Source of the DNA: Clostridia bacterium
Lineage (GTDB): Bacteria; Bacillota; Clostridia; Oscillospirales; Acutalibacteraceae
NCBI GenBank assembly: GCA_017416345.1
Contig: JAFQCR010000033.1
Coordinates: 1 to 64,000, forward strand
DNA length: 64,000 nucleotides
Direction of reading: 5' to 3'
Shown piece after piece: positions 41,654 through 49,591 of this stretch. The position numbers and the translations under genes are program-made. Under the pieces are notes generated by a model, which was not told where the DNA came from, did not search any database, and saw only the letters and a program-made list of their open reading frames with translations. Positions within the stretch are counted from its first letter, which is position 1; each line of letters opens with the position of its first letter.

Positions 41654-42638
41654 AATAATTTTTGCCGATGCCTTAAAGGGGCTGGCCGTACTTGAAAGCA
41701 ACAGCGTTGACACCTGCATCACATCCCCACCATATTACGGGCTGCGTGATTACGGAAACAGCGGGCAGATTGGTTTGGAAAGTACGCCGGAGGAATACAT
41801 ACAGCGCCTCGTTGCTGTTTTTAGAGAGGTGCGCCGTGTACTTAAACCGGATGGCACGCTGTGGGTGGTTATCGCAGACAGTTACGCCGGATCCGGAAAA
41901 GGTTGGAGCAACAAAAACAACCGAGGCGTACGCCCACAGACCTGCGCCAACTTTGACGGTATAAAGCCAAAGGATCTAATAGGCATACCTTGGTTGCTGG
42001 CCTTTGCGCTCCGTGCAGATGGCTGGTACCTGCGCCAGGACATTATATGGCAAAAGCCAAACCCTATGCCGGAAAGTGTGCGGGATCGTTGCACCAAAAG
42101 CCACGAGTATGTTTTTCTGCTTTCAAAATCACCCCGCTATTATTTTGACGGTGAGGCCATTGCAGAGCCGGTGGCCGAAAGCACAATAAAAAGGCTGTCG
42201 CAGGATGTGGAGAGCCAAGTGGGCTCCTCCCGTGTACCTGGAAAAGATAAGCCGATGAAAGCAAGCCACACACGGTATGGCGGTGCAAAATACACAGCCA
42301 CTCCCGACAAATTCAACCGCACAAAATCTGGCAATATGTACGAGTTTAAGGAAAAGCGCAACAAGCGGGATGTGTGGACCGTAAGCACCAAGCCTTACAA
42401 GGGTGCACACTTTGCTACTTACCCCGATACGCTGATCCTGCCCTGCATTTTGGCCGGCAGCCGTGCCGGCGGCACCGTTCTTGATCCATTTTGCGGATCC
42501 GGCACCACCGTACAGGTTGCAGCTGAATACGGCAGGCACGGTATTGGTATTGAGATCAATACCGAATACGAGCCGCTTATAAAGGAACGGGTGGGCGATT
42601 ATCAGCGCATTGCGCTGGAGGAGGTACCCGATGAGTAA
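41646..42638 (+). CDS. DNA methyltransferase, N4-cytosine/N6-adenine type
   Basis: A 330-residue type II-like methyltransferase of the beta class: motif IV TSPPYYGLRDYG near residue 30 and motif I FCGSGTTVQVA near residue 285, so the order is motif IV before I. GGAGGTG precedes the ATG at 41646; the longer frame is rejected. No restriction enzyme lies nearby, so it is a phage orphan methylase, probably for protection. Confidence 0.88.
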   Translation: MNKIIFADALKGLAVLESNSVDTCITSPPYYGLRDYGNSGQIGLESTPEEYIQRLVAVFREVRRVLKPDGTLWVVIADSYAGSGKGWSNKNNRGVRPQTCANFDGIKPKDLIGIPWLLAFALRADGWYLRQDIIWQKPNPMPESVRDRCTKSHEYVFLLSKSPRYYFDGEAIAEPVAESTIKRLSQDVESQVGSSRVPGKDKPMKASHTRYGGAKYTATPDKFNRTKSGNMYEFKEKRNKRDVWTVSTKPYKGAHFATYPDTLILPCILAGSRAGGTVLDPFCGSGTTVQVAAEYGRHGIGIEINTEYEPLIKERVGDYQRIALEEVPDE

Positions 42639-42840
42639 AATACCTTACAGAAATAGTGAGGGCTACGCAGATCCTACGGCACACGCCGCCCTGGAGCCTA
42701 TTGCCCAGGAGGAGGCAGCCCTTGAAAGCAAAGTAAACTTTTTAATAAAGGTGCTCAAATTCATTGCCAACGAGGCTGGGTTTGATGTAACCAACCGCAT
42801 TGAACTATGCGACAGAAAAACCGGCAGGGTTTTTAAGTAA
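42631..42840 (+). CDS. small phage protein
   Basis: A 69-residue protein, start ATG 42631 behind GGAGGAGG; it is polar and probably helical (EEAALESKVNFLIKVLKFIA). It overlaps the methyltransferase stop by 8 bases. Unknown function. The 36 bases after it hold a C7 run and a G-rich stem. Confidence 0.6.
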   Translation: MSKIPYRNSEGYADPTAHAALEPIAQEEAALESKVNFLIKVLKFIANEAGFDVTNRIELCDRKTGRVFK

Positions 42841-42876
42841 GCCCCCCCGTGGGGTGGGCGGTAAGGAGTAACCGCT

Positions 42877-45273
42877 ATGCTAAATGATAGAAAAATAACC
42901 ATATCAGCCGGAGCAAGCCGCCGTGCCACCCTTTGGACCGCACAAACGCTGCTTATATCGGAGTTATGGGAAAAGCTAAAAGTGCCGGCAAGGGGCACGG
43001 AAACCCTTGCAGAATATATGAGCCTCAAAAAGGCTCAACAGGATGAGCTCAAGGATATTGGCGGCTTTATGGGCGGTACCCTTAACGGTCCACGCCGTAA
43101 AGCAAACAATGTTACCGGGCGTGATATTATCACCCTCGACCTTGACAACATCCCCGCAGGTGGCACGGATGATGTGCTGCGGCGTGTTGAGGCTTTGGGC
43201 TGTGGGTACTGCGTATATAGCACCCGTAAGCACCAGCCGGCGGCACCCCGCCTCCGTATTCTGCTGCCTATGGATAGGACCGTAACCGCCGATGAGTATG
43301 AGCCTATTGCACGCAAAATGGGTGAATACATCGGCCTGGAGTTTGCGGATCCCACCACCTTTGAGGTAAGCCGCCTTATGTATTGGCCCAGCTGCTGTGC
43401 TGACAGCCAATATGTTTACCTCACCGCAGATAAGCCCCTGCTTTCAGCGGATGGCTTGCTTGATACATACGCCGATTGGCACGATATGACCACCTGGCCC
43501 GCTTTGCCGGGGCAGCAGGCGTTTACCAAGCTGGCGGTAAAACAAGGCGATCCGGAGGGCAAAAACGGCGTTGTGGGTGCTTTCTGCCGTACCTATGACA
43601 TTTACCGTGCTATGGAGGAATTGATCCCCGGCATATATGAGCCCGTTGACACAATGCCCGGCAGATACACATACATTGGAGGCTCCACCACCGGCGGTGC
43701 TGTGCTGTACGATAACGGCAAATTTTTATACAGCCACCACGCAACGGATCCCTGCTCCGGCAGGCTCGTAAACGCCTTTGACTTGGTACGCCTCCATAAG
43801 TTTGCGGATGCAGACGATGAGGCACAGGCTGGCACACCCGCCAACCGCTTGCCCTCTTACGCTGCTATGTGTGAGTTTGCCACCGGCCTTGCCGATGTTG
43901 CAGGCCTTATGGCACAGGAGCGTTATGCAAACGCTGCCAAAGACTTTGAGGGCATCGGCCCCGATAATGCCGATGATCCCGCCAACTGGATGGCCTTGCT
44001 TGAAACAAGCGCCCAGACTGGTGCAGTAAAAGGCACCATAAACAATGTGCTTATTATCCTGGAGCACGATCCGATGCTCAAAGGTAAGTTTGCCCTCAAC
44101 CAATTTGCCAACCGTGGTGAGGTGCTGGGGGCTCTTCCGTGGGATCAGCGTACCAAACGCCGCCTGTGGGATGATAACGATAACCAAGGCCTTTATTGGT
44201 ACATTGAAAAGGTGTATAAGATCACCGGCAACGGCAAAATTGATGGTGCACTTTCCCTCCATTCCAACCGCTTTGCTTTTAACGAGGTGCAGGACTACCT
44301 GGGAGGCCTCAAAGGCAAATGGGATGGCGTGCCCCGCCTCGATACTCTTTTCATTGACTACCTCGGCGCCAAAGATACCGCATACAACCGTGCCGTTACC
44401 CGTAAGGCTTTTGTGGCAGCTGTTTCCCGTGCTATTACGCCCGGCTGCAAGTATGACAATATGCTTATTTTGACCGGCCCCCAGGGCCTTGGTAAAAGTA
44501 CCCTTTTGGATAAAATGAGCCGTGGCTGGTTTAATGACAGCATCCGCACCTTTGAGGGTAAAGAGGCCAGCGAATTGCTCCAGGGCGTTTGGCTGGTGGA
44601 GGTTGCGGAGCTTGATGCTTTCCGTAAAACCGACATTGCCCGCATAAAGCAGTTTTTGTCTTTGAAAACAGACCGCTACCGCCCCGCTTATGGCAGAAAT
44701 GTTAAAGAACTCCCACGCTGCTGTGTATTCTTTGGCACCTGCAATGAAACAGAATTTTTGCAGGATCCCACCGGCAACCGCCGTTTTTGGCCCGTTGACA
44801 CCGGGGAGCAAAGAGGCACCAAAAGCGTGTTTAAGGATCTTGATGATGAGGTGGATCAACTGTGGGCCGAGGCAGTAATGCGGTGGCAGCTCGGTGAGCC
44901 GTTGTACTTAACCGGTGCCATTGAGGAGGATGCAAAGGCCAAGCAGGAGGAACACCGTGAGGCATCCAGCCGTGAGGGCATCGTGCGTGAGTTTATGGAT
45001 CGACAGGTGCCCGATGATTGGAGCAAATGGCCTCTTGATAAGCGGCGTATGTTCTGGGCAGGCGGTGTGCAGGGCAATGTTACCCTGGTGCCCCGTGATC
45101 GTGTATGTGCCCTTGAGATATGGTGCGAGGCTTTCGGCGGCTCCATTAAGGAAATGAAAAACACCGATACCAGGGAGCTTAATGCAATTATTGCCGCAAC
45201 GCCAGGCTGGAAAAAAGCAGATAAGCCCAAGTATATGGGGCCCTATGGGGCACAGCGTGGGTTTGTACGCTGA
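42877..45273 (+). CDS. VapE-family primase/helicase
   Basis: A 798-residue protein. The N-terminal half has a primase-like (AEP-type) region with a VITLDLDNIPA-like catalytic stretch (DIITLDLDNIPAGGTDDVL). The C-terminal half is a VapE-type P-loop ATPase with Walker A GPQGLGKSTLLDKM near residue 535, then VAELDAFRKTDIARIKQFL and CNETEFLQDPTGNRRFWPV. It opens and primes DNA for phage replication. AAGGAG precedes the ATG. Confidence 0.88.
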   Translation: MLNDRKITISAGASRRATLWTAQTLLISELWEKLKVPARGTETLAEYMSLKKAQQDELKDIGGFMGGTLNGPRRKANNVTGRDIITLDLDNIPAGGTDDVLRRVEALGCGYCVYSTRKHQPAAPRLRILLPMDRTVTADEYEPIARKMGEYIGLEFADPTTFEVSRLMYWPSCCADSQYVYLTADKPLLSADGLLDTYADWHDMTTWPALPGQQAFTKLAVKQGDPEGKNGVVGAFCRTYDIYRAMEELIPGIYEPVDTMPGRYTYIGGSTTGGAVLYDNGKFLYSHHATDPCSGRLVNAFDLVRLHKFADADDEAQAGTPANRLPSYAAMCEFATGLADVAGLMAQERYANAAKDFEGIGPDNADDPANWMALLETSAQTGAVKGTINNVLIILEHDPMLKGKFALNQFANRGEVLGALPWDQRTKRRLWDDNDNQGLYWYIEKVYKITGNGKIDGALSLHSNRFAFNEVQDYLGGLKGKWDGVPRLDTLFIDYLGAKDTAYNRAVTRKAFVAAVSRAITPGCKYDNMLILTGPQGLGKSTLLDKMSRGWFNDSIRTFEGKEASELLQGVWLVEVAELDAFRKTDIARIKQFLSLKTDRYRPAYGRNVKELPRCCVFFGTCNETEFLQDPTGNRRFWPVDTGEQRGTKSVFKDLDDEVDQLWAEAVMRWQLGEPLYLTGAIEEDAKAKQEEHREASSREGIVREFMDRQVPDDWSKWPLDKRRMFWAGGVQGNVTLVPRDRVCALEIWCEAFGGSIKEMKNTDTRELNAIIAATPGWKKADKPKYMGPYGAQRGFVR

Positions 45274-45275
45274 TA

Positions 45276-45570
45276 TGTTACAAACAATATTACAAATGCG
45301 GCTTACATTTATAAAACCGTGTAGAAATGTAAGAAAATCAAAATATTACATTTTTACACGGAAAACCGCCTTTTTGTAATATTGTAATGTACTTTGTAAT
45401 ATCGCAAAACCGCATAAAATAAGGCTTTTTATTGATTTTCTTACAATATTACATTTTTTTCTATTAACTATTAAAAATAGAGAGTTTGAAAGAAATAAAA
45501 CCGCCTAACCCGCCTAAATGCGGGGGTATATGCGTGCGTGTGAGAAAAACGGAAAAGGAGGCAATTTGCA
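45276..45570. other. AT-rich repeat region, candidate phage replication origin
   Basis: A 295-base gap without a gene. The 9-mer AATATTACA occurs at 45286, 45342 and 45445 and its complement TGTAATATT at 45375, with near copies at 45383 and 45395. A 16-base-arm inverted repeat with one mismatch stands at 45317-45332/45346-45361 (CCGTGTA...TACACGG). TGTAAGAAAATCA at 45328 is repeated inverted at 45433-45445. It lies between the primase and the nuclease/helicase genes, a usual place for an origin. A second use, as a leader or terminator, is possible. Confidence 0.55.
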
Positions 45571-45861
45571 ATGCTTGAGAGCGATGTTGAAAAACACCTC
45601 TGCAAGAGGGTTAAAAATGAGTTACACGGCTGGGCTCTTAAATTTGTAAGCCCCGGACAAAACGGCGTACCGGATCGCATCGTATTAGTGCCAATGGGGC
45701 GCATCTACTTTGTGGAAACAAAGGCCCCTGGTAAGAAACTGCGAAAATTACAAGAGTGGGTGTGCGGGCTTATTAAGGGTTTAGGCTTTGCCGTTTTAAG
45801 GTTAGACACCAAGGATAAGGTGGATGCCTTTGTAAGGGAGGTAATGAGCAATGGAATATAA
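45571..45861 (+). CDS. VRR-NUC domain nuclease
   Basis: A 96-residue stand-alone VRR-NUC nuclease: EKHLCKRVKNELHGWALKFV, GVPDRIVLVP (the catalytic Asp), YFVETKAPGKKL (Glu-x-Lys) and LRKLQEWV. Small phage VRR-NUC proteins cut branched DNA. AAGGAGG precedes the ATG. It is followed by and overlaps the helicase gene, a pairing common in phages. Confidence 0.88.
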   Translation: MLESDVEKHLCKRVKNELHGWALKFVSPGQNGVPDRIVLVPMGRIYFVETKAPGKKLRKLQEWVCGLIKGLGFAVLRLDTKDKVDAFVREVMSNGI

Positions 45862-47233
45862 ACCGCATAATTACCAAGCCTATTGCATCCAGCGTATTGT
45901 TGAGGATCCGGCGGTTGGGTTGTTTTTACGGCCTGGCCTTGGCAAAACCTCAATAACACTTTCAGCCATAAACATATTGCGGTACTACCGCTGGAGCGTG
46001 CGTAAGGCTTTGGTTGTAGCACCCAAAAAGGTGGCAGAGGGTACCTGGAGCAAAGAGGCAAGCAAGTGGGATCACCTGAAACACCTCCGTGTGGTAACGG
46101 TCCTGGGGAGTGCTACCAAACGCATTAAGGCACTCAACACCCCTGCGGATGTGTATGTTATAAACCGTGAAAATATCCCCTGGCTGGTTGACTATTATAA
46201 ACAGGCGTGGCCGTTTGATATGGTGGTGCTTGATGAAAGCACGAGCTTTAAGAGCAGCAAAAGCAAACGCTTTAAGGCCTTAAAGCTGGTACGCCGCTTT
46301 ATGCGTAAGGTTGTGCTGCTTACCGGCACACCATCCTCCAAAGGTATTGAGGACCTTTGGGCACAGATCTATTTGCTGGATGAGGGTGCAAGGCTGGGCA
46401 AGACCATTACGCAGTACCGCCAAATGTATTTTGATTGCAATACACACGGTGGGCATTTTACAGAATACAAGGCAAAAGACGGAGCCGAGGCTGCCGTGCT
46501 TAATGCAATAAGTGATATTTGCATCAGTATGAAAGCCGAGGACTACCTGGAGCTGCCTGCGTGCATTGACCACGAGATCCCTGTTGTGCTTGATGATAAA
46601 GCCCTTAAAGCCTACAACCAATTTGAGCGTGATCTGTTGCTTGAGGTAAACGAGGAGGTTATCACGGCCAACACCGCCGGTGTACTTACCGGCAAACTGT
46701 TACAGTTTTGTGCCGGTGCCATTTATGACAATGACCACAACACCGTGCACCTCCACGATTGCAAACTTGATGCGTATATGGAATTGCTGGAGCAGCTTAA
46801 CGGTGAGCATTGTATCACCTTTTATGGCTTTCAACACGATAAGGAGCGCATCCTTGAGGCTTTGGCCAAAACCAAGCTGCGGGTGCGTGTATATAAAGAC
46901 ACCAACGATGAGGATGATTGGAACGCCGGCAACATTGATGTGTTACTGGTGCATCCCGCCAGCTGTGCCTATGGCCTTAACCTGCAAGCAGGTGGCCGGC
47001 ACATAGTTTGGTTTACACCAAATTGGAGCTTTGAGCTTAATGACCAGGGCAAGTGCCGTTTGTGGCGGCAGGGCTCCACCTATGACAAGGTTTTTGTGCA
47101 TTACCTTGTTGTACAGGGTTGCGTTGATGAGGATGTGCTTGCAGCGGTGCAGGACCGTGAGAGCACCCACGAAAATGTGATGAATGTACTAAAAGCACGA
47201 ATAAAGAAAGTAAGAGAGGAGGCAGCAATATGA
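45851..47233 (+). CDS. SNF2-type DEAD/DEAH helicase
   Basis: A 460-residue superfamily 2 helicase: Walker A RPGLGKTSITLSA at residue 27, Walker B VLDESTSFKS near 126, SAT-like TGTPSSKGIEDLW near 160, and the C-terminal helicase domain with VHPASCAYGLNLQAGG, then QGKCRLWRQG (the arginine finger). It acts in phage replication or recombination with VRR-NUC. GGGAGG precedes the ATG at 45851. Confidence 0.9.
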   Translation: MEYKPHNYQAYCIQRIVEDPAVGLFLRPGLGKTSITLSAINILRYYRWSVRKALVVAPKKVAEGTWSKEASKWDHLKHLRVVTVLGSATKRIKALNTPADVYVINRENIPWLVDYYKQAWPFDMVVLDESTSFKSSKSKRFKALKLVRRFMRKVVLLTGTPSSKGIEDLWAQIYLLDEGARLGKTITQYRQMYFDCNTHGGHFTEYKAKDGAEAAVLNAISDICISMKAEDYLELPACIDHEIPVVLDDKALKAYNQFERDLLLEVNEEVITANTAGVLTGKLLQFCAGAIYDNDHNTVHLHDCKLDAYMELLEQLNGEHCITFYGFQHDKERILEALAKTKLRVRVYKDTNDEDDWNAGNIDVLLVHPASCAYGLNLQAGGRHIVWFTPNWSFELNDQGKCRLWRQGSTYDKVFVHYLVVQGCVDEDVLAAVQDRESTHENVMNVLKARIKKVREEAAI

Positions 47234-47718
47234 CAGTAAAGGAGCTTTCACAGTTATACTACCTTAACCGTGAGATCGAAATGGACCAGGTGCGACTTGA
47301 CAACCTGGATGTGGAAATTAAGGAGGATGAGGAGCAACTGGCCGAGCTTGAGCGTATTGCATCAAGCCCCTCCTCACCCAATTATGACGGTATGCCGAAA
47401 AGCCCAAGCTACGGCAACAAAATTGAAAATGCCGTTGCAAGGATCTGGGATCTTGAGGCAAGCATCAAACGCAAAAAGGCTTTACGGTCCGATATTGCAA
47501 TGACCATACAGGCAAAACAAATTTTGTGCCTTACCGAGCGTAACAAGCTGGAGCGTTATATTGCCGAGCTGCCAACATCGTTGCTGCGTATGATCTTTAC
47601 ATATCGCTTTATAAATGGTTTGACCTGGGAGCAAGTATCGGCAAGTATCGGATGGCGTACAACAGCTGACAGCGTAAGGCAAATGTGTTACCGTTACCTC
47701 CGGGATGAAAAAGTATAA
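47230..47718 (+). CDS. DUF1492 / RinA-ArpU-like late regulator
   Basis: A 162-residue protein: an N-terminal coiled coil (residues 1-115) and a C-terminal helix-turn-helix (LPTSLLRMIFTYRFINGLTW, then EQVSASIGWRTTADSVRQM). The design is that of the phage late-gene regulators ArpU/RinA and of DUF1492. It lies directly before the late promoter and the terminase genes, so it probably turns on the late operon. ATG overlaps the helicase stop. Confidence 0.82.
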   Translation: MTVKELSQLYYLNREIEMDQVRLDNLDVEIKEDEEQLAELERIASSPSSPNYDGMPKSPSYGNKIENAVARIWDLEASIKRKKALRSDIAMTIQAKQILCLTERNKLERYIAELPTSLLRMIFTYRFINGLTWEQVSASIGWRTTADSVRQMCYRYLRDEKV

Positions 47719-47745
47719 AAACTGTGTTTCAAATGTTCTTGTATT

Positions 47746-47774
47746 TTGCAAAACGGAGGTGTAAAATATATAAT
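47746..47774 (+). promoter_or_regulatory. late promoter of the prophage
   Basis: TTGCAA, 17 bases, TATAAT, ahead of the terminase genes and just after the likely late regulator. Confidence 0.6.
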
Positions 47775-47817
47775 GCGGGTATTGACCGATAAGGCAATGC
47801 CTCCTTGGTGAACAGCG

Positions 47818-47864
47818 GCAGAGGGGTTTTTCTCCGATCCCTCTGCTGTCTGTTCTTTTATTTT
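47818..47864 (+). terminator. leader hairpin before the terminase genes
   Basis: GCAGAGGG pairs with CCCTCTGC across a 13-base loop, followed by a T-rich stretch (TTCTTTTATTTT). It could end a short leader RNA of about 70-80 bases from the promoter at 47746, as in phages that control late genes by antitermination. Confidence 0.5.
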
Positions 47865-47887
47865 GTAACGAAAGCGAGGTGATACTC

Positions 47888-48331
47888 TTGACCGAAAAGC
47901 AGCAAAAGTTTGCGGATGAGTATATCATTGATTGCAACGCAACCCGTGCATACAAAGCAGCGTACCCAAATGTTAAAAAGGATAATGTGGCGGCAGCCGC
48001 AGGTGCAAGGCTGTTAAGAATTGTTAAGGTTGCTGCCTATATTGAGGAAAAGCTGGCCGAGATCAGCAGCCAAAAGACAGCAAACGCCCAGGAGGTTATG
48101 GAGTATCTAACCTCTGTAATGCGTGGCGAAAGCGAAAGCAGCGTTGTTGTGGTGGAGGGCTACGGTGAGGGATGCTCCGAGGCTAAAATCATTGAAAAGC
48201 CCCCGGATGAAAAAGAACGCTTGAAAGCTGCGGAACTTTTGGGCAGGCACTATGCTATATTTACCGATAAGGTAAAGGCAGAGGGTGCCATCCCTGTTGT
48301 TATTTCTGGCGGTGAGGATCTTGAGGACTAA
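47888..48331 (+). CDS. terS: terminase small subunit
   Basis: A 147-residue DNA-recognition protein for packaging: the usual start TEKQQKFADEYIIDCNATRA, YKAAYPNVKK, a helix-turn-helix, and a C-terminal acidic tail. TTG at 47888 is chosen because GAGGTGA stands about 6 bases before it; a GTG at 47879 overlaps that site. Its end overlaps terL by a few codons. It is first in the head-packaging operon. Confidence 0.88.
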   Translation: MTEKQQKFADEYIIDCNATRAYKAAYPNVKKDNVAAAAGARLLRIVKVAAYIEEKLAEISSQKTANAQEVMEYLTSVMRGESESSVVVVEGYGEGCSEAKIIEKPPDEKERLKAAELLGRHYAIFTDKVKAEGAIPVVISGGEDLED

Positions 48332-49577
48332 ACGCCGCCATTTACGCCTGCCGGAGGTGGTGGGCAAAGGGTACGGCACCTTTTGGAATTTCAAAGGCAG
48401 GTACCGTGTTTGCAAAGGATCCCGTGCCTCTAAAAAATCAAAAACAACCGCCCTCAATTCCATTGTACGCATTATGGAATACCCGCAGGCAAATATGCTT
48501 TGCGTGCGTAAAACATTCCGCACCCTCAAAGATAGCTGTTTTACAGAGCTCAAGTGGGCAATACGCCGCCTGGGCGTTGAGGAGTGGTGGGATGTAAAGG
48601 AAAGCCCGCTTGAAATGACATATAAGCCCACCGGGCAAAAGATCCTTTTCCGTGGCCTTGACGATCCGCTGAAAGTTACCTCAATTACGGTTGAGGTTGG
48701 CGTGCTTTGTTGGCTGTGGATAGAGGAGGCATACGAAATAGGCTCCGAGGCAGATTTTGACACCCTGGATGAGAGCATCCGTGGTGAAATGCCGCCGGGG
48801 CTTTTTAAGCAAATAACACTTACCTTTAACCCGTGGAATGAGCACCATTGGATGAAAAAACGCTTTTTTGATGCTCCCCCGGATCCGGATATATTGGCAA
48901 TGACCACAAATTACCTCTGTAATGAGTGGCTGGATGCCGCCGATAAAAAGGTATTTGAAACAATGAAAACAAACAACCCCCGCCGTTATCGTGTGGCCGG
49001 CCTCGGTGATTGGGGTATTGTGGATGGCCTGGTATATGAAAATTGGGAGGAGCGCCTTTTCAGTATTGAGGAGGTACGCAAAACCCCTGGCATACGGTCC
49101 GCTTTTGGCCTTGACTTTGGATATACAAACGATCCCACCGCTTTGTTTTGTGGCTTGATAGACACCACCAACAAAACGCTGTGGGTATTTGATGAAATAT
49201 ACAAGCCAGGTATGAGCAATGAGGACATTGCCAGAGATATTACCGGAGCCGGTTACAGCAAGGAGCGCATCCGTGCTGATAGTGCCGAGCCCAAAAGCAT
49301 TGACCGTTTACGCACCCTGGGCATCCAGCACATACGCAAAGCCCGTAAGGGTAAGGACAGTGTAAACAACGGCATTGATTTCATACAAGATTATAAGATC
49401 TTTATCCACCCACGGTGTGTAAATTTCCTTACCGAGATTGGCAACTACACCTGGGCAACAGATACCAAGACCGGCAAAAAGCTCAACATACCCATTGATG
49501 ATTTTAACCACCTTATGGATGCAATGCGGTATGCCCTTGAGGAGTTTATAACCGGGCCACATTACAGTTTTGAGTAA
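48321..49577 (+). CDS. terL: terminase large subunit (PBSX family)
   Basis: A roughly 418-residue packaging motor: Walker A-like VCKGSRASKKSKTTALNSI, Walker B WLWIEEAYEI, and the nuclease part (FGLDFGYTNDPTALF, with AEPKSIDRLRTLG later), as in PBSX-type terminases. No ATG with a ribosome site begins the gene; a TTG at 48321 inside the terS stop region is the best choice, with GTG at 48312 as the alternative, so coupling to terS is likely. Confidence 0.85.
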   Translation: MRTKRRHLRLPEVVGKGYGTFWNFKGRYRVCKGSRASKKSKTTALNSIVRIMEYPQANMLCVRKTFRTLKDSCFTELKWAIRRLGVEEWWDVKESPLEMTYKPTGQKILFRGLDDPLKVTSITVEVGVLCWLWIEEAYEIGSEADFDTLDESIRGEMPPGLFKQITLTFNPWNEHHWMKKRFFDAPPDPDILAMTTNYLCNEWLDAADKKVFETMKTNNPRRYRVAGLGDWGIVDGLVYENWEERLFSIEEVRKTPGIRSAFGLDFGYTNDPTALFCGLIDTTNKTLWVFDEIYKPGMSNEDIARDITGAGYSKERIRADSAEPKSIDRLRTLGIQHIRKARKGKDSVNNGIDFIQDYKIFIHPRCVNFLTEIGNYTWATDTKTGKKLNIPIDDFNHLMDAMRYALEEFITGPHYSFE

Positions 49578-49591
49578 AGGAGGCGGCAGCC

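Noticed and set aside
42843-42876. Strong terminator before the VapE-type gene at the C7/G-rich stem
   Set aside because: CCCCCCCGTGGGGTGGG could pair, but no T run follows and the ribosome site of the next gene is directly after it.
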